A program made the position numbers and the translations under genes. Shown here one piece after another: positions 1 through 8,593 of a stretch of 64,000 bases of DNA. Origin of the DNA: CAZNEZ01 sp964572475. GTDB lineage: Bacteria > Bacillota > Clostridia > Lachnospirales > Lachnospiraceae. Position 1 is the stretch's first letter; the number at the start of each line of letters is the position of its first letter. The stretch lies in the NCBI GenBank assembly GCA_964572475.1, contig CAZNEZ010000005.1, positions 1-64,000 on the forward strand, given 5' to 3'. The notes under the pieces were generated by a model that searched no databases, had not been told where the DNA came from, and saw only the letters and a program-made list of their open reading frames with translations.

Positions 1-237
1 GCACAAGCGCTTGGAAGAACTGCGTTGCAGTTCTTCTTGAAATGTTCCACGTTACCGCATAATTTCTTATTATATAAAAAAGCGCTTGTCGGCACAAGCG
101 CTTGGAAGAACTGCGTTGCAGTTCTTCTTGAAATGTTCCACGTTACCGCATAATTTCTTATTATATAAAAAAGCGCTTGTCGGCACAAGCGCTTGGAAGA
201 ACTGCGTTGCAGTTCTTCTTGAAATGTTCCACGTTAC
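1..237 (-). repeat. Tandem 91-bp double-hairpin terminator-like units (three copies, first cut by window edge)
   Basis: Units start at 1, 92 and 183 and are identical over the shared part; the third diverges after 237. Each unit has hairpin B (arms 80-89/94-103 and 171-180/185-194, perfect 10-bp stems, loop CGGC) and hairpin A (14-23/27-36, 105-114/118-127 and 196-205/209-218, perfect 10-bp stems, loop GTT), joined by a 2-base spacer. Read on the minus strand, A comes first, then B, then six T, as in an intrinsic terminator. The array starts at the ung stop codon. The left arm of the first hairpin B lies outside the window, so the array may continue. Confidence 0.85.
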
Positions 238-914
238 TGGATATCTGGTATTTGCCAATCAATTGGCTCAACACCATTTTCTTTTAGATAATTATTGCAG
301 TCTATAAAGTTATTACATCCGAAAAATCCTCTGTATGATGATAGCGGACTTGGATGTGGTGCTTTTAGTATTAAATGTTTTGGATTAGTTAACATAGGAA
401 TCTTGCTTTGTGCTGGTCTTCCCCATAGAAGATATACTATAGGTCTGTCCTGAGCATTTACAGCATTAATTATTACATCTGTAAACTTCTCCCATCCATG
501 TCCCTGATGTGAATTAGCCTGATGAGCTCTCACCGTGAGAACTGTATTAAGCATTAAAACACCCTGCTTTGCCCAATATTCAAGAAAACCATTGTTTGGT
601 ATTTTGCATCCAAGTTCTGTATTTAATTCCTTATAGATATTTTGCAAAGATGGAGGAATCTCTTTCTGGTCTGGTAATACAGAAAAGCTAAGCCCATGTG
701 CCTGATGCTCATTATGATAGGGATCCTGACCTAGTATTACCACTTTCACTTCATGTAATGGTGTTAGGTGAAGTGCATTAAAAATGTCTTCTGAGGGTGG
801 ATAAATCGTGTGGGTACTGTACTCATTTTTGACAAAAAGATATAATTCTTTATAGTATGGCTTATGAAATTCTGTATCAAGTTTTTCAAGCCAATCATTA
901 GTTATTGCTGACAT
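234..914 (-). CDS. ung: Uracil-DNA glycosylase (family 1)
   Basis: Removes uracil from DNA as the first step of base excision repair. The 226-residue product has the family length. The water-activating motif GQDPYH is at residues 62-67 with catalytic Asp64, and the HPSPLS minor-groove loop is at 187-192. The gene is last in a run with hisH and hisF; its start overlaps the hisF end by 13 bp, which suggests translational coupling. Its stop codon falls at the edge of the third repeat unit, so the double hairpin probably ends the transcript. Identification is firm. Confidence 0.96.
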   Translation of the reverse strand: MSAITNDWLEKLDTEFHKPYYKELYLFVKNEYSTHTIYPPSEDIFNALHLTPLHEVKVVILGQDPYHNEHQAHGLSFSVLPDQKEIPPSLQNIYKELNTELGCKIPNNGFLEYWAKQGVLMLNTVLTVRAHQANSHQGHGWEKFTDVIINAVNAQDRPIVYLLWGRPAQSKIPMLTNPKHLILKAPHPSPLSSYRGFFGCNNFIDCNNYLKENGVEPIDWQIPDIQ

Positions 915-1672
915 AATCTAACTGATACTCCTTTTTTATTAAGATAGCTTTTAAGATCATTAATCTCCATCTCTTTATAATGAAACAACGAAGCTGCAAG
1001 TACTGCATCCGCTTTGCCTTCTGTTAGAGCATCATAAAAATGTTCCATTGTACCTGCACCTCCTGATGCAATTACTGGAATACTAACATTTTCAGAGATA
1101 GTACGTGTAAGTTCGATATCATATCCATTCTTTGTTCCATCACAATCCATACTTGTTAATAAAATTTCACCAGCTCCAAGTTTGTTAGCTTTGACAGCCC
1201 ATTCTAGTGCATCTATACCAGTGTCAAGACGTCCACCGTTCTTATAGATGTTCCAGCCTGTACCATCTAAACGCCTTTTTGCATCAATAGCTACAACAAC
1301 GCATTGACTTCCAAATTTGTCAGCAGCTTCACTGATTAAATTGCAATTGTTTATTGCTGCTGAATTAATGGCTACTTTATCTGCACCTTCTCTAAGAATA
1401 TTCTTAAAGTCATCTACGGTTCTTATTCCGCCACCTACTGTGAACGGTATAAAGACATTCTCGGCAACTTTTCGCACCATATCAACAACTGTATGCCTCT
1501 CATCAGAAGAAGCCGTTATATCGAGAAATACGAGCTCATCAGCACCTGCTTTGTCATATGCTTTTGCAATCTCTACTGGGTCACCTGCATCTCTCAAATT
1601 AACAAAATTAATGCCCTTAACTACTCTATTGTTATTTACGTCAAGGCAAGGAATAATTCTTTTAGTAAACAT
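902..1672 (-). CDS. hisF: Imidazole glycerol phosphate synthase, cyclase subunit
   Basis: The (beta/alpha)8 subunit that uses ammonia from HisH to convert PRFAR into imidazole glycerol phosphate and AICAR in histidine synthesis. The 256-residue protein starts with the family signature around CLD, with catalytic Asp11, and has the second catalytic Asp at 130 (VVAIDAKRR). It begins one base after the hisH stop codon, fitting the HisH-HisF complex. No other biosynthetic his genes lie beside it; a PHP phosphatase that could serve the pathway is at 27610-28413. Confidence 0.96.
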   Translation of the reverse strand: MFTKRIIPCLDVNNNRVVKGINFVNLRDAGDPVEIAKAYDKAGADELVFLDITASSDERHTVVDMVRKVAENVFIPFTVGGGIRTVDDFKNILREGADKVAINSAAINNCNLISEAADKFGSQCVVVAIDAKRRLDGTGWNIYKNGGRLDTGIDALEWAVKANKLGAGEILLTSMDCDGTKNGYDIELTRTISENVSIPVIASGGAGTMEHFYDALTEGKADAVLAASLFHYKEMEINDLKSYLNKKGVSVRLCQQ

Positions 1673-2293
1673 TTATATTTCCTCCTTATCAAGATTGGCA
1701 AAATTATCAAGTATCTTTAATCCAATATCGCCACTCTTTTCTGGGTGAAACTGACATGCAAAAATATTATTCTTCTCTACAGAGGCATGAATATGAGTAC
1801 TATATTCAGTTGAAGCTGTCACAATATCTTCATCTTTTGCAGCAAGATAGTATGAATGTACAAAATATACATAAGCATTCTCGTTAATACCTTTAAAAAG
1901 CCTGCCATTATTAGAAAGGTGTAAGGAATTCCAACCAATATGTGGAATCTTTAATCCTTCGCAATCTGGTATTCTAAGAATCTGCCCTTTAAGTATGGAT
2001 AGCCCCTCAATTCCATCACATTCATCACTTCTTTCAAACATAAGCTGTAATCCCAGACATATTCCCAAAAATGGAATATTCAAATCTACAACTTTATGAA
2101 TTGTTGATACTAAGTTGTATTTATTAAGCTTATTCATAGCATCTCCAAAACTTCCAACACCCGGAAGTATGACTTTATCAGCATTTAGGATTGCTTTTTC
2201 GTCACGAGTAATAATTACCTCCTGGCCAAGGGATATAAGTGCTTTTTCAACACTTCTAAGATTACCAGCGTCATAATCAATAATTGCTATCAT
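1673..2293 (-). CDS. hisH: Imidazole glycerol phosphate synthase, glutaminase subunit
   Basis: Class I glutamine amidotransferase that hydrolyses glutamine and passes ammonia to HisF. The nucleophile is Cys79 in the GICLGLQ motif, and the His-Glu pair is in the HPEKSG segment near residue 183. At 206 residues it has the normal length. Its start overlaps the end of the upstream charged membrane protein by 4 bp, and its stop abuts hisF, so the group is probably cotranscribed. Confidence 0.96.
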   Translation of the reverse strand: MIAIIDYDAGNLRSVEKALISLGQEVIITRDEKAILNADKVILPGVGSFGDAMNKLNKYNLVSTIHKVVDLNIPFLGICLGLQLMFERSDECDGIEGLSILKGQILRIPDCEGLKIPHIGWNSLHLSNNGRLFKGINENAYVYFVHSYYLAAKDEDIVTASTEYSTHIHASVEKNNIFACQFHPEKSGDIGLKILDNFANLDKEEI

Positions 2294-3753
2294 TTTGTCT
2301 CATCCTCTTTCGCGTCAGTTTCTACACCAACATTAGATTTTTTAACTACATCTCTTATTCTGGTAGAGTATTCGGCACTATTCTCGATTAAGGACAGCTC
2401 CCTAGCCTGACTCTCTGTAAGACCATATACATTTTGTAATTCATTGTTAATTTTATCTAGAACTGCTTGCATATCATCAAGAACACCTAATTCGCGTCCC
2501 TCATCTTTATGCTTGTCAAACTTGATAATACCTTGTACAAGCGAGTCTAAAGCTTTGTCATAACGTTTAAAAGTTATATTATTATTATATGAATCTAATT
2601 GTCTATTCACATACATAATACATTTTAGCTGATTATAGAAATATCTATCAGATGACTTCATCTTAAGGGTTGAAATACTATTAAAAGCCGAACTATAATC
2701 CTGGTCTACGAAATCACTTACTGCAGAAGTTAATACTGACTTATAATGATAAGACCTTCCACCAAAATATACGCTTACAACAACAATTATAATAAAGGAT
2801 ACAACTAAAATCATACCCAGCGGAGAAAGTCGTACCTTTTGATTATACTCTCTAGAATGCTGTATAACCTTTTTAGGTTTTTTTTCTTTTTTAGGTTTTT
2901 CCTTTTTTTCTTTCTCTTTTTTAGGCTTTTTTTCTTTCTTAACTTTTTTATCTTTAGAGTCTGCTTCTGATTCTTCTAATTCACCACTTTCTAATTGTCT
3001 GATTAAGAGATCATTTTCATCAATTTCATCATCTAGGCCCAATTCTCCAAGACGATTGTTAGATGATTCATCATTCTTTGGATTCTCTTCTTTAAAAAAC
3101 AGTCTTTTTAAAAAGCCTGATTTCTTATGGGTTTTACCCTTTAACTCATCTAACTTTTTATTAATAGTATCTTCATCCAACTCATCTGGATTAGAATCAG
3201 TCTTTTTATCATCAGCTAGTAGTTTTTCGATTTCAGCATCAGCACGTAAAGATTTAGTCTCATCATTAAGTAATTCGTTTAATTCTTCAGCATCTGTATT
3301 ATCAGTAGTGACTATATCACTATTATCTTCTAAATTAATATTATCTGGTTGGGTATCTGCAATATCATCATCATGACCATATTCGGTATTAATATCATTA
3401 TCAATATCAGCAGACTCCGAGTCCTCATTTGTTTCTGTCACAATACTGCTATTAAGGTCTTCATCTGTCTCCCTAAAAATGGCATCAAGTGTTCCTAGAA
3501 GATTCTCTCTAGAATCTTCCTTTTTTTGCTTTGAAGAGGTAATAAGATTACCAATATCTGCTAAAACATTATCATCTATTACTTTCTCTTCATGTTCATC
3601 TATATCCATCTTCATGTCACTAAACAAATCATTTTCAATGCTTTGAAGATCTTCTAAATCTTGTTTTTTTTGCTTATCATCAGAAGTATTGTTTGTCACT
3701 GAATTCAACAGGCTGTCCAAGTAATCTTCTTCAGAGGTTTTATTTGCTGGCAT
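2290..3753 (-). CDS. Uncharacterised highly charged single-span membrane protein
   Basis: I do not recognise a family. The 487-residue product has a very acidic N-terminal region (about 1-265) rich in Asp, Glu, Asn and Ser, then a lysine/glutamate/proline-rich low-complexity stretch (about 268-295), one predicted membrane helix (about 311-331) and a mixed C-terminal region of about 150 residues with helical character. With no signal peptide, the acidic part probably stays in the cytoplasm and the C-terminal domain is outside. The lysine stretch next to the membrane could contact phospholipids. It overlaps hisH by 4 bp, but nothing in the sequence links it to histidine synthesis. Confidence 0.8.
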   Translation of the reverse strand: MPANKTSEEDYLDSLLNSVTNNTSDDKQKKQDLEDLQSIENDLFSDMKMDIDEHEEKVIDDNVLADIGNLITSSKQKKEDSRENLLGTLDAIFRETDEDLNSSIVTETNEDSESADIDNDINTEYGHDDDIADTQPDNINLEDNSDIVTTDNTDAEELNELLNDETKSLRADAEIEKLLADDKKTDSNPDELDEDTINKKLDELKGKTHKKSGFLKRLFFKEENPKNDESSNNRLGELGLDDEIDENDLLIRQLESGELEESEADSKDKKVKKEKKPKKEKEKKEKPKKEKKPKKVIQHSREYNQKVRLSPLGMILVVSFIIIVVVSVYFGGRSYHYKSVLTSAVSDFVDQDYSSAFNSISTLKMKSSDRYFYNQLKCIMYVNRQLDSYNNNITFKRYDKALDSLVQGIIKFDKHKDEGRELGVLDDMQAVLDKINNELQNVYGLTESQARELSLIENSAEYSTRIRDVVKKSNVGVETDAKEDETK

Positions 3754-3803
3754 AACATTTCCGCCCCTTCGCTTTTATCTTCAAATTTTAACATAATATA
3801 CGA

Positions 3804-4571
3804 TTAATTTCTACATAATTCATTAATAAATTTAATGGGCTCCTCTTGGATACCAACAGCCTTATCCTTAATCTCTTCAGTAAGTTGATAAAATCGGGTA
3901 CAAATACGATACATATGGGCTTTATTATTAATATATACTGCTTTCTCAAATGGCCACCTAATTACAGATGGCATAGAAAAATCAGTACCAATTTCAAGAA
4001 TAAAAAGCTTTTGATTTAATGTTCTTTCTAACCATTTAGTATATTCAGTCCATTGATATAAATATCCATCTTCATTATAATCATCATGTACAAAAGCATT
4101 GGGAATAAGCGGTAAGACATCCTTAAGGTCATCATTATTAATTAATTTTTTGATAATTCTGTCATATTCTGGCTTTGCATCATAAATGCTATTATTTTCC
4201 GAATTCTGAATTCTTAAAAAGCTACCACAAGGTGATACTATCTTGGAACATGAAAATCCAGAATTCTCTGGCAATTCCCACATTAAGGTACTGATAATAT
4301 AGTAATTTTTATCCTTTATTAACTCGTAAAGCTTACGAAATGCTTCAACATACGTGTTTCCAACTCCATTGTCAATCTCATAATATACAATTGCGTTCTT
4401 AATTGTGTTTTTGACATTTTCATCGGAAATGGCATCTATTATATTTGATTTATCTTTGTAAAGCTTTGAATTCTTTAAAACATTCTCTGTATTAATTCTT
4501 AATTCATTGCCAAGACCTATTAATACAAAATCGGCATCCTTTATTTTGTCTTTAATATCTTTATAATACAT
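3804..4571 (-). CDS. Atypical Sir2-like protein
   Basis: Tentatively a divergent member of the Sir2 NAD-dependent deacylase group. The N-terminal segment DADFVLIGLGNEL resembles a Rossmann-type nucleotide-binding start, and the C-terminal stretch LEIGTDFSMPSVIRWPFE resembles the end of atypical bacterial Sir2 proteins. The usual GAGxS signature and a clear zinc Cys4 set are missing, so activity is uncertain. I chose the ATG at 4571 (255 residues); the frame stays open to a TTG at 4592, but that would overlap the hairpin after cheV. An unrelated NAD-fold protein is possible. Confidence 0.6.
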   Translation of the reverse strand: MYYKDIKDKIKDADFVLIGLGNELRINTENVLKNSKLYKDKSNIIDAISDENVKNTIKNAIVYYEIDNGVGNTYVEAFRKLYELIKDKNYYIISTLMWELPENSGFSCSKIVSPCGSFLRIQNSENNSIYDAKPEYDRIIKKLINNDDLKDVLPLIPNAFVHDDYNEDGYLYQWTEYTKWLERTLNQKLFILEIGTDFSMPSVIRWPFEKAVYINNKAHMYRICTRFYQLTEEIKDKAVGIQEEPIKFINELCRN

Positions 4572-4590
4572 AATTTTTTTCCATTCTAAC

Positions 4591-4628
4591 AAATTTGGGC
4601 AGGTTCATATAAGAACCCACCCAAATTT
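4591..4628 (-). terminator. Hairpin between cheV and the Sir2-like gene
   Basis: Arms 4591-4606 and 4613-4628 pair at 14 of 16 positions (AAATTTGGG core) around a 6-base loop. The hairpin overlaps the cheV stop codon. The T run on the minus strand is short, so it may be a weak terminator or an mRNA-stabilising 3' structure. Confidence 0.5.
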
Positions 4629-5527
4629 TATTTTGTAATTAAGTCATCTATTACTTTAACGAGATCTCCAATCTCTGGTTTTGATAACTGCGCATCTGCA
4701 CCAAGTGCAATACCTTTTGCTCTCATTTCTTCATTAACAAGGGATGAGAAAATAATTAAAGGAATGTCTTTGAACCTGTCATCAGTTTTAACTAGCTTTG
4801 TAAGTCTATGACCATCCATAATAGGCATCTCAATATCTGTTATAATACATTTAACTTTAGATGAAACATCACCCGCCTTAGAATATTCTTCTAATGTATT
4901 AAGGGCTTCTTGTCCATTAAATGTTCTGGTAACATTGGAATATCCCGCTTTGATAAGAGAATCACTAATCAGTTTGCTAAGCAGAGGTGAATCTTCTGCA
5001 ATAAGAATAGGAGATTCATTTCTTTTTCTAGTTCCTAACTTATCAATATCTGATACTTTAAGTCCTGTCTCAGGACTTATATCAGTAACAATCTTCTCAA
5101 AATCAAGAATAATTATAAGTTTACCATTAATCTTGATTATTCCAGTAGCTACACCTGCATCATTAGCATTAAGAGTCGCATCTGGCTTAATAATATCACC
5201 CCATGATACTCTGTGTATACCCTCAACTTTTTGTACATGAAAAGCAATATCTAATCTGTTGAAATTAGTAATAATCATCATATCTGTTGGTGCTAATTCA
5301 CTATGTAGTCCTAATTGATTGGCTAAATTAACCACTGTTATCATTCTATCTCTAGGCATAAATATTCCTTCTATGCTTGGATGCGACTTAGGAACAGGTG
5401 TAACCTGCTGATATTGTATTATCTCTCTAACTTTTGCTACGTTTATTCCGTAATGATTATTGCCTATAGCAAATTCTAACACTTCTAACTCATTGGTACC
5501 ATTCTCAAGTAAAATTTTAGTATCCAT
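4628..5527 (-). CDS. cheV: Chemotaxis coupling protein CheV
   Basis: CheV joins chemoreceptors to CheA and takes part in adaptation. The N-terminal CheW-like domain spans about 1-155 and the receiver domain about 172-295. The phosphoacceptor is predicted to be Asp231 in CIITDIEMP, with the acidic pair in AEDS (178-179) and a conserved Lys in SKPE near the end. Length 299 residues is typical. No other chemotaxis gene lies nearby. A strong ribosome-binding site (AGGAGGGAAC) precedes the ATG. Confidence 0.93.
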   Translation of the reverse strand: MDTKILLENGTNELEVLEFAIGNNHYGINVAKVREIIQYQQVTPVPKSHPSIEGIFMPRDRMITVVNLANQLGLHSELAPTDMMIITNFNRLDIAFHVQKVEGIHRVSWGDIIKPDATLNANDAGVATGIIKINGKLIIILDFEKIVTDISPETGLKVSDIDKLGTRKRNESPILIAEDSPLLSKLISDSLIKAGYSNVTRTFNGQEALNTLEEYSKAGDVSSKVKCIITDIEMPIMDGHRLTKLVKTDDRFKDIPLIIFSSLVNEEMRAKGIALGADAQLSKPEIGDLVKVIDDLITK

Positions 5528-5599
5528 ATGTTCCCTCCTGTGTATAATACAGTTTTCTTTTTATAAATAACATTATACTACATAATGCTAGAAAAAACA

Positions 5600-6292
5600 T
5601 TATTTTTCTAGTGAAATAGTATATGATTTATTTCCATCTGATATAGCAAGATTAAGTGTCTTAATACTCTTTGTGTATTCAGTTTGAGCTTGGAATACAA
5701 GTACTAAAGACTTGCTTTCACCCGAAGCAATACTATTATTATATGTATTAAATGCATTAAGTAACAAAGTTACCTGAGCATTCATCTTTTTACTACCATC
5801 AATAATACATCTAAATGTATAGTTCTTATCTAACATATTGAGAGTAATTGCATTGTCAGTTGTATTTGTAACCTTTAATCTAATAACTAAAAGCTTGCTT
5901 CCATTAACAGCTTTCATAACAAACTCAGAACTTCCTGAATCAGCATCTGGATATGAATCTCTAATTAAATAATCAGAATAATCTATCTGTAATCCATTGA
6001 TTCCAATTGCTTCATTAAGTGTGTATGTAGTTGTGGTATTGGTTGAAGAGTTACTACCATCATTATTAAACGAAGGGGTTGTGTATTCCATTGCTGTAGT
6101 AGTCTCTGGTACAGTAGTTTCTAACATATAGTTATAATTATTGTCATATTGTAATACTTTATCAGCTGCATACTCAACAACAAGTGCTTCTTCATCAGCG
6201 GTCAGATTATAACTGCTGCATCCACTTATTGATGTTACGATTACAGAAAATACAACGATAAGTATCATAATTGACTTGTTATTCTCGCGCAT
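5600..6292 (-). CDS. Putative lipoprotein, unknown function
   Basis: The 230-residue protein has a lipoprotein signal peptide: hydrophobic segment about 8-23, then SISGC with the lipidated Cys at 25. A Thr/Ser/Asn-rich linker (about 60-90) leads to a C-terminal domain of about 140 residues that looks like an all-beta, immunoglobulin-like fold of the DUF4352/DUF5067 kind (LLVIRLKVTNTTDNAITL is typical). It lies 44 bp after a sensor kinase gene on the same strand and may be cotranscribed with it. A role as an envelope partner of the kinase is inference. Confidence 0.75.
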   Translation of the reverse strand: MRENNKSIMILIVVFSVIVTSISGCSSYNLTADEEALVVEYAADKVLQYDNNYNYMLETTVPETTTAMEYTTPSFNNDGSNSSTNTTTTYTLNEAIGINGLQIDYSDYLIRDSYPDADSGSSEFVMKAVNGSKLLVIRLKVTNTTDNAITLNMLDKNYTFRCIIDGSKKMNAQVTLLLNAFNTYNNSIASGESKSLVLVFQAQTEYTKSIKTLNLAISDGNKSYTISLEK

Positions 6293-6336
6293 TAGTAGTT
6301 CCTTTCAGTAACGAAATATTTATAATTATATTACCA

Positions 6337-7809
6337 TTAATCCTTTGCACAATCAAGTGTAAACCAAAATCTTACACCACCATCTACATTCTCTACTCCA
6401 CATTCTCTATTGTGTGAATCCATAATGGCTTTTACAATAGAAAGACCTATTCCGCTACCGCCATATTCACGGGTTCTGGCCTTATCCACTTTATAGAATT
6501 TAACCCAGACATTATCAAGTGAATCCTCTGGTATATGTTTTCCAGTATTAAATACAGATATAGTAACTATTCCAGAGTTTACTTCTGACATAATCTTTAT
6601 TACATTTTCATAATCTACATGATTTAAAGCATTAGATAAATAATTTGTAATAACCTCTTCTATTTGAAATTCATCAGCCCATACAAAAATCTCTGAAGAA
6701 TTATCGAAGATTACCGTTACATTCTTCTGTAATATCATAATAGATGCTGAATTAAGAATAGCATTAATAACAGAAATAATATTGAATCTTTCAAGATTTA
6801 GCTTTTGACTCCCAAATTCTATCTGATTAAGGTCAAGTAATTTCTTTACCATCTTATTCATCTTACCAGTCTCATCCATAATAACTTCACAATAGAAATC
6901 TCTACTTTCTGAATCATCATTAACACTTTCCTTAAGACCTTCAGCATAGCCTTGAATAAGTGCTAATGGTGTTTTTAGTTCATGAGATACATTTGATAAA
7001 AAGTCTTTTCTCATCTCATCAATCTCAGTTCTCTTTTGAATGTCTTTTTGCAATTCAATATTGGCAGACTTAAGTTCTGATATACTAGCTTCAAGTTTTT
7101 CGGATAAATTATTCATACTATGTCCTAGAACTGCAAGCTCATTTCTACCCTTACCATCATATTTAACATTAAAATCTAGATCAGACATTTTTTCAGCAAT
7201 GTTAGCAAGCTTTTTAATTGGCTTCGTAAACTCATATGACACAATTAACATTATGACCGCACTTAATATAATAACTACTATTCCAACAAATATATAGAAT
7301 TGATTAGCAAGGTCTACAACATCGGTAATGCTTGTAACTGGCATACGCATAACAAAAAAATCACCGCAGTCTAACTCACCATACATTTCCAGATAATAAG
7401 TTTTAAGTCCGGTATCATATGTCTTTTGCAGCACAAAGTTATCTGCATTAATAAGTATGGAACTATTATCTGTATTATTTTGAAACATTATATCCATTAA
7501 TCGATTAACTAGCTTGTCTTTTGACGCACCATAACTAAAAAGCATTCTAAATGAACTATCCGTTAATAATATTGAAGTCCCAGCATTTTCACACTGCAAA
7601 AACACTGTATTCATTTGCTCATCTGTTAAAGCCACTGACTCATTTACAGTAGAATTAATGCTCTTATATATATCAATAAGAGCATTTTTCCTAGTATCAA
7701 CGTAAAAATCTTCCAAAAACAAATTATTTATTATAATGCAGGTAAAAATTGCTGCCGCTGTAAGACCTACAAGTAGTACAGACATCTTTAATCGTATAGA
7801 ATGCTTCAT
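6337..7809 (-). CDS. Membrane sensor histidine kinase
   Basis: Two-component kinase of 490 residues. Membrane helices at about 9-31 and 171-191 flank an extracellular sensor of about 140 residues. A HAMP linker (about 192-246) leads to the HisKA domain with phosphoacceptor His276 in SNVSHELKTPL, then the HATPase domain with the N box (NYLSNALNH) and G boxes (GSGIGLSIVKA). It starts 20 bp after the response regulator. The signal sensed cannot be read from the sequence. VanS/BaeS-like kinases have this layout. Confidence 0.93.
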   Translation of the reverse strand: MKHSIRLKMSVLLVGLTAAAIFTCIIINNLFLEDFYVDTRKNALIDIYKSINSTVNESVALTDEQMNTVFLQCENAGTSILLTDSSFRMLFSYGASKDKLVNRLMDIMFQNNTDNSSILINADNFVLQKTYDTGLKTYYLEMYGELDCGDFFVMRMPVTSITDVVDLANQFYIFVGIVVIILSAVIMLIVSYEFTKPIKKLANIAEKMSDLDFNVKYDGKGRNELAVLGHSMNNLSEKLEASISELKSANIELQKDIQKRTEIDEMRKDFLSNVSHELKTPLALIQGYAEGLKESVNDDSESRDFYCEVIMDETGKMNKMVKKLLDLNQIEFGSQKLNLERFNIISVINAILNSASIMILQKNVTVIFDNSSEIFVWADEFQIEEVITNYLSNALNHVDYENVIKIMSEVNSGIVTISVFNTGKHIPEDSLDNVWVKFYKVDKARTREYGGSGIGLSIVKAIMDSHNRECGVENVDGGVRFWFTLDCAKD

Positions 7810-7829
7810 AATGTCACACTTTCACTTAG

Positions 7830-8510
7830 TTATTGTTCAACTTCAAATTTGTAGCCCATACCCCATATTGTTTTAATATAATCTGCCTGCTCACCCAGCT
7901 TACTTCTGAGTTTTTTGACATGAGTGTCTATTGTTCTTGCATCGCCAAAATAATCATAATTCCAAACCTTATTAAGAATCTTCTCTCTAGAAAGAGCAAT
8001 GCCTTTATTTTCAACAAAATATGATAAAAGTTCAAATTCCTTAAAGCTTAATTCAACAGATTCACCACATACTTTAACTATATGAGCTGCCTTGTTAATT
8101 TCAATATTACCAATAGATACGACCTCTTCTTCATTAAGTTTATTACTTCGTCTTAATAATGCATCGACTCTTGCAACAAGTATCTTTGGACTAAATGGCT
8201 TGGAAATGTATTCGTCAACGCCAAGCTCAAATCCCAGCAGCTCATCCTGTTCATCACTTTTAGCTGTAAGCATTATAATTGGCACTTTAGAATATTGCCT
8301 TATTTCTCTGCAAACTTGCCAACCATCCATTTTAGGCATCATAACGTCTAAAATAATTAGTGATATGTCCTTGTCTGCAAAGAATTTTTCAACGGCCTCT
8401 TCACCATCGCTCGCTTCTAATACTGTATAACTTTTTTTGATAAGAAAGTCTTTGACTAATTTTCTCATTCTGCTTTCATCGTCAACTACTAATATCTTTA
8501 ATTCGTTCAT
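7830..8510 (-). CDS. OmpR/PhoB-family response regulator
   Basis: The 226-residue regulator has a receiver domain (1-120) with phosphoacceptor Asp55 in LIILDVMMP, the acidic pair DDE at 10-12 and Lys in SKPFSP. A winged-helix DNA-binding domain follows (about 130-225), ending with the typical YIKTIWGMGYKFE. It is paired with the kinase gene immediately downstream. Its upstream region has an inverted repeat (8551-8575) that could be an autoregulatory site. Targets are unknown. Confidence 0.94.
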   Translation of the reverse strand: MNELKILVVDDESRMRKLVKDFLIKKSYTVLEASDGEEAVEKFFADKDISLIILDVMMPKMDGWQVCREIRQYSKVPIIMLTAKSDEQDELLGFELGVDEYISKPFSPKILVARVDALLRRSNKLNEEEVVSIGNIEINKAAHIVKVCGESVELSFKEFELLSYFVENKGIALSREKILNKVWNYDYFGDARTIDTHVKKLRSKLGEQADYIKTIWGMGYKFEVEQ

Positions 8511-8550
8511 ATCATCATCTCATTTCTTATAATTTGTCATCATTTACAAC

Positions 8551-8575
8551 ATGTCATAACTTATATATATGACAT
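8551..8575. promoter_or_regulatory. Inverted repeat upstream of the response regulator gene
   Basis: ATGTCATA at 8551-8558 and TATGACAT at 8568-8575 form a perfect 8-bp dyad with a 9-bp centre. A third TGTCAT half site lies at 8535-8540. The cluster is 25-65 bp upstream of the regulator start, where an autoregulatory operator would sit. Functional assignment is inference. Confidence 0.4.
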
Positions 8576-8593
8576 TGTATAATAGTTCATAAA

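Noticed and set aside
76..90. TATAAT-like promoter after the T run in repeat units
   Set aside because: TATAAT occurs after the T run with a TTGTGC 17 bp upstream inside the hairpin, but the other copies keep this poorly, so it is probably chance in A/T-rich linker.
1..237. CRISPR-like array
   Set aside because: Units are 91 bp and contiguous without variable spacers, contain self-complementary stems and have no cas genes nearby.
70..307. Open frames on both strands inside the window-start repeats
   Set aside because: They are made by translating the repeat units; similar peptides arise at 57.9 kb from the same DNA. No ribosome-binding site supports them.
2870..2960. H-DNA or regulatory pyrimidine tract
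   Set aside because: It is explained by the Lys/Glu-rich coding stretch on the other strand.
6337..8510. WalRK (YycFG) identity for the two-component system, given a YycJ-like gene in the window
   Set aside because: The kinase lacks a PAS domain, and no YycH/YycI genes adjoin it; the YycJ-like gene lies over 50 kb away.
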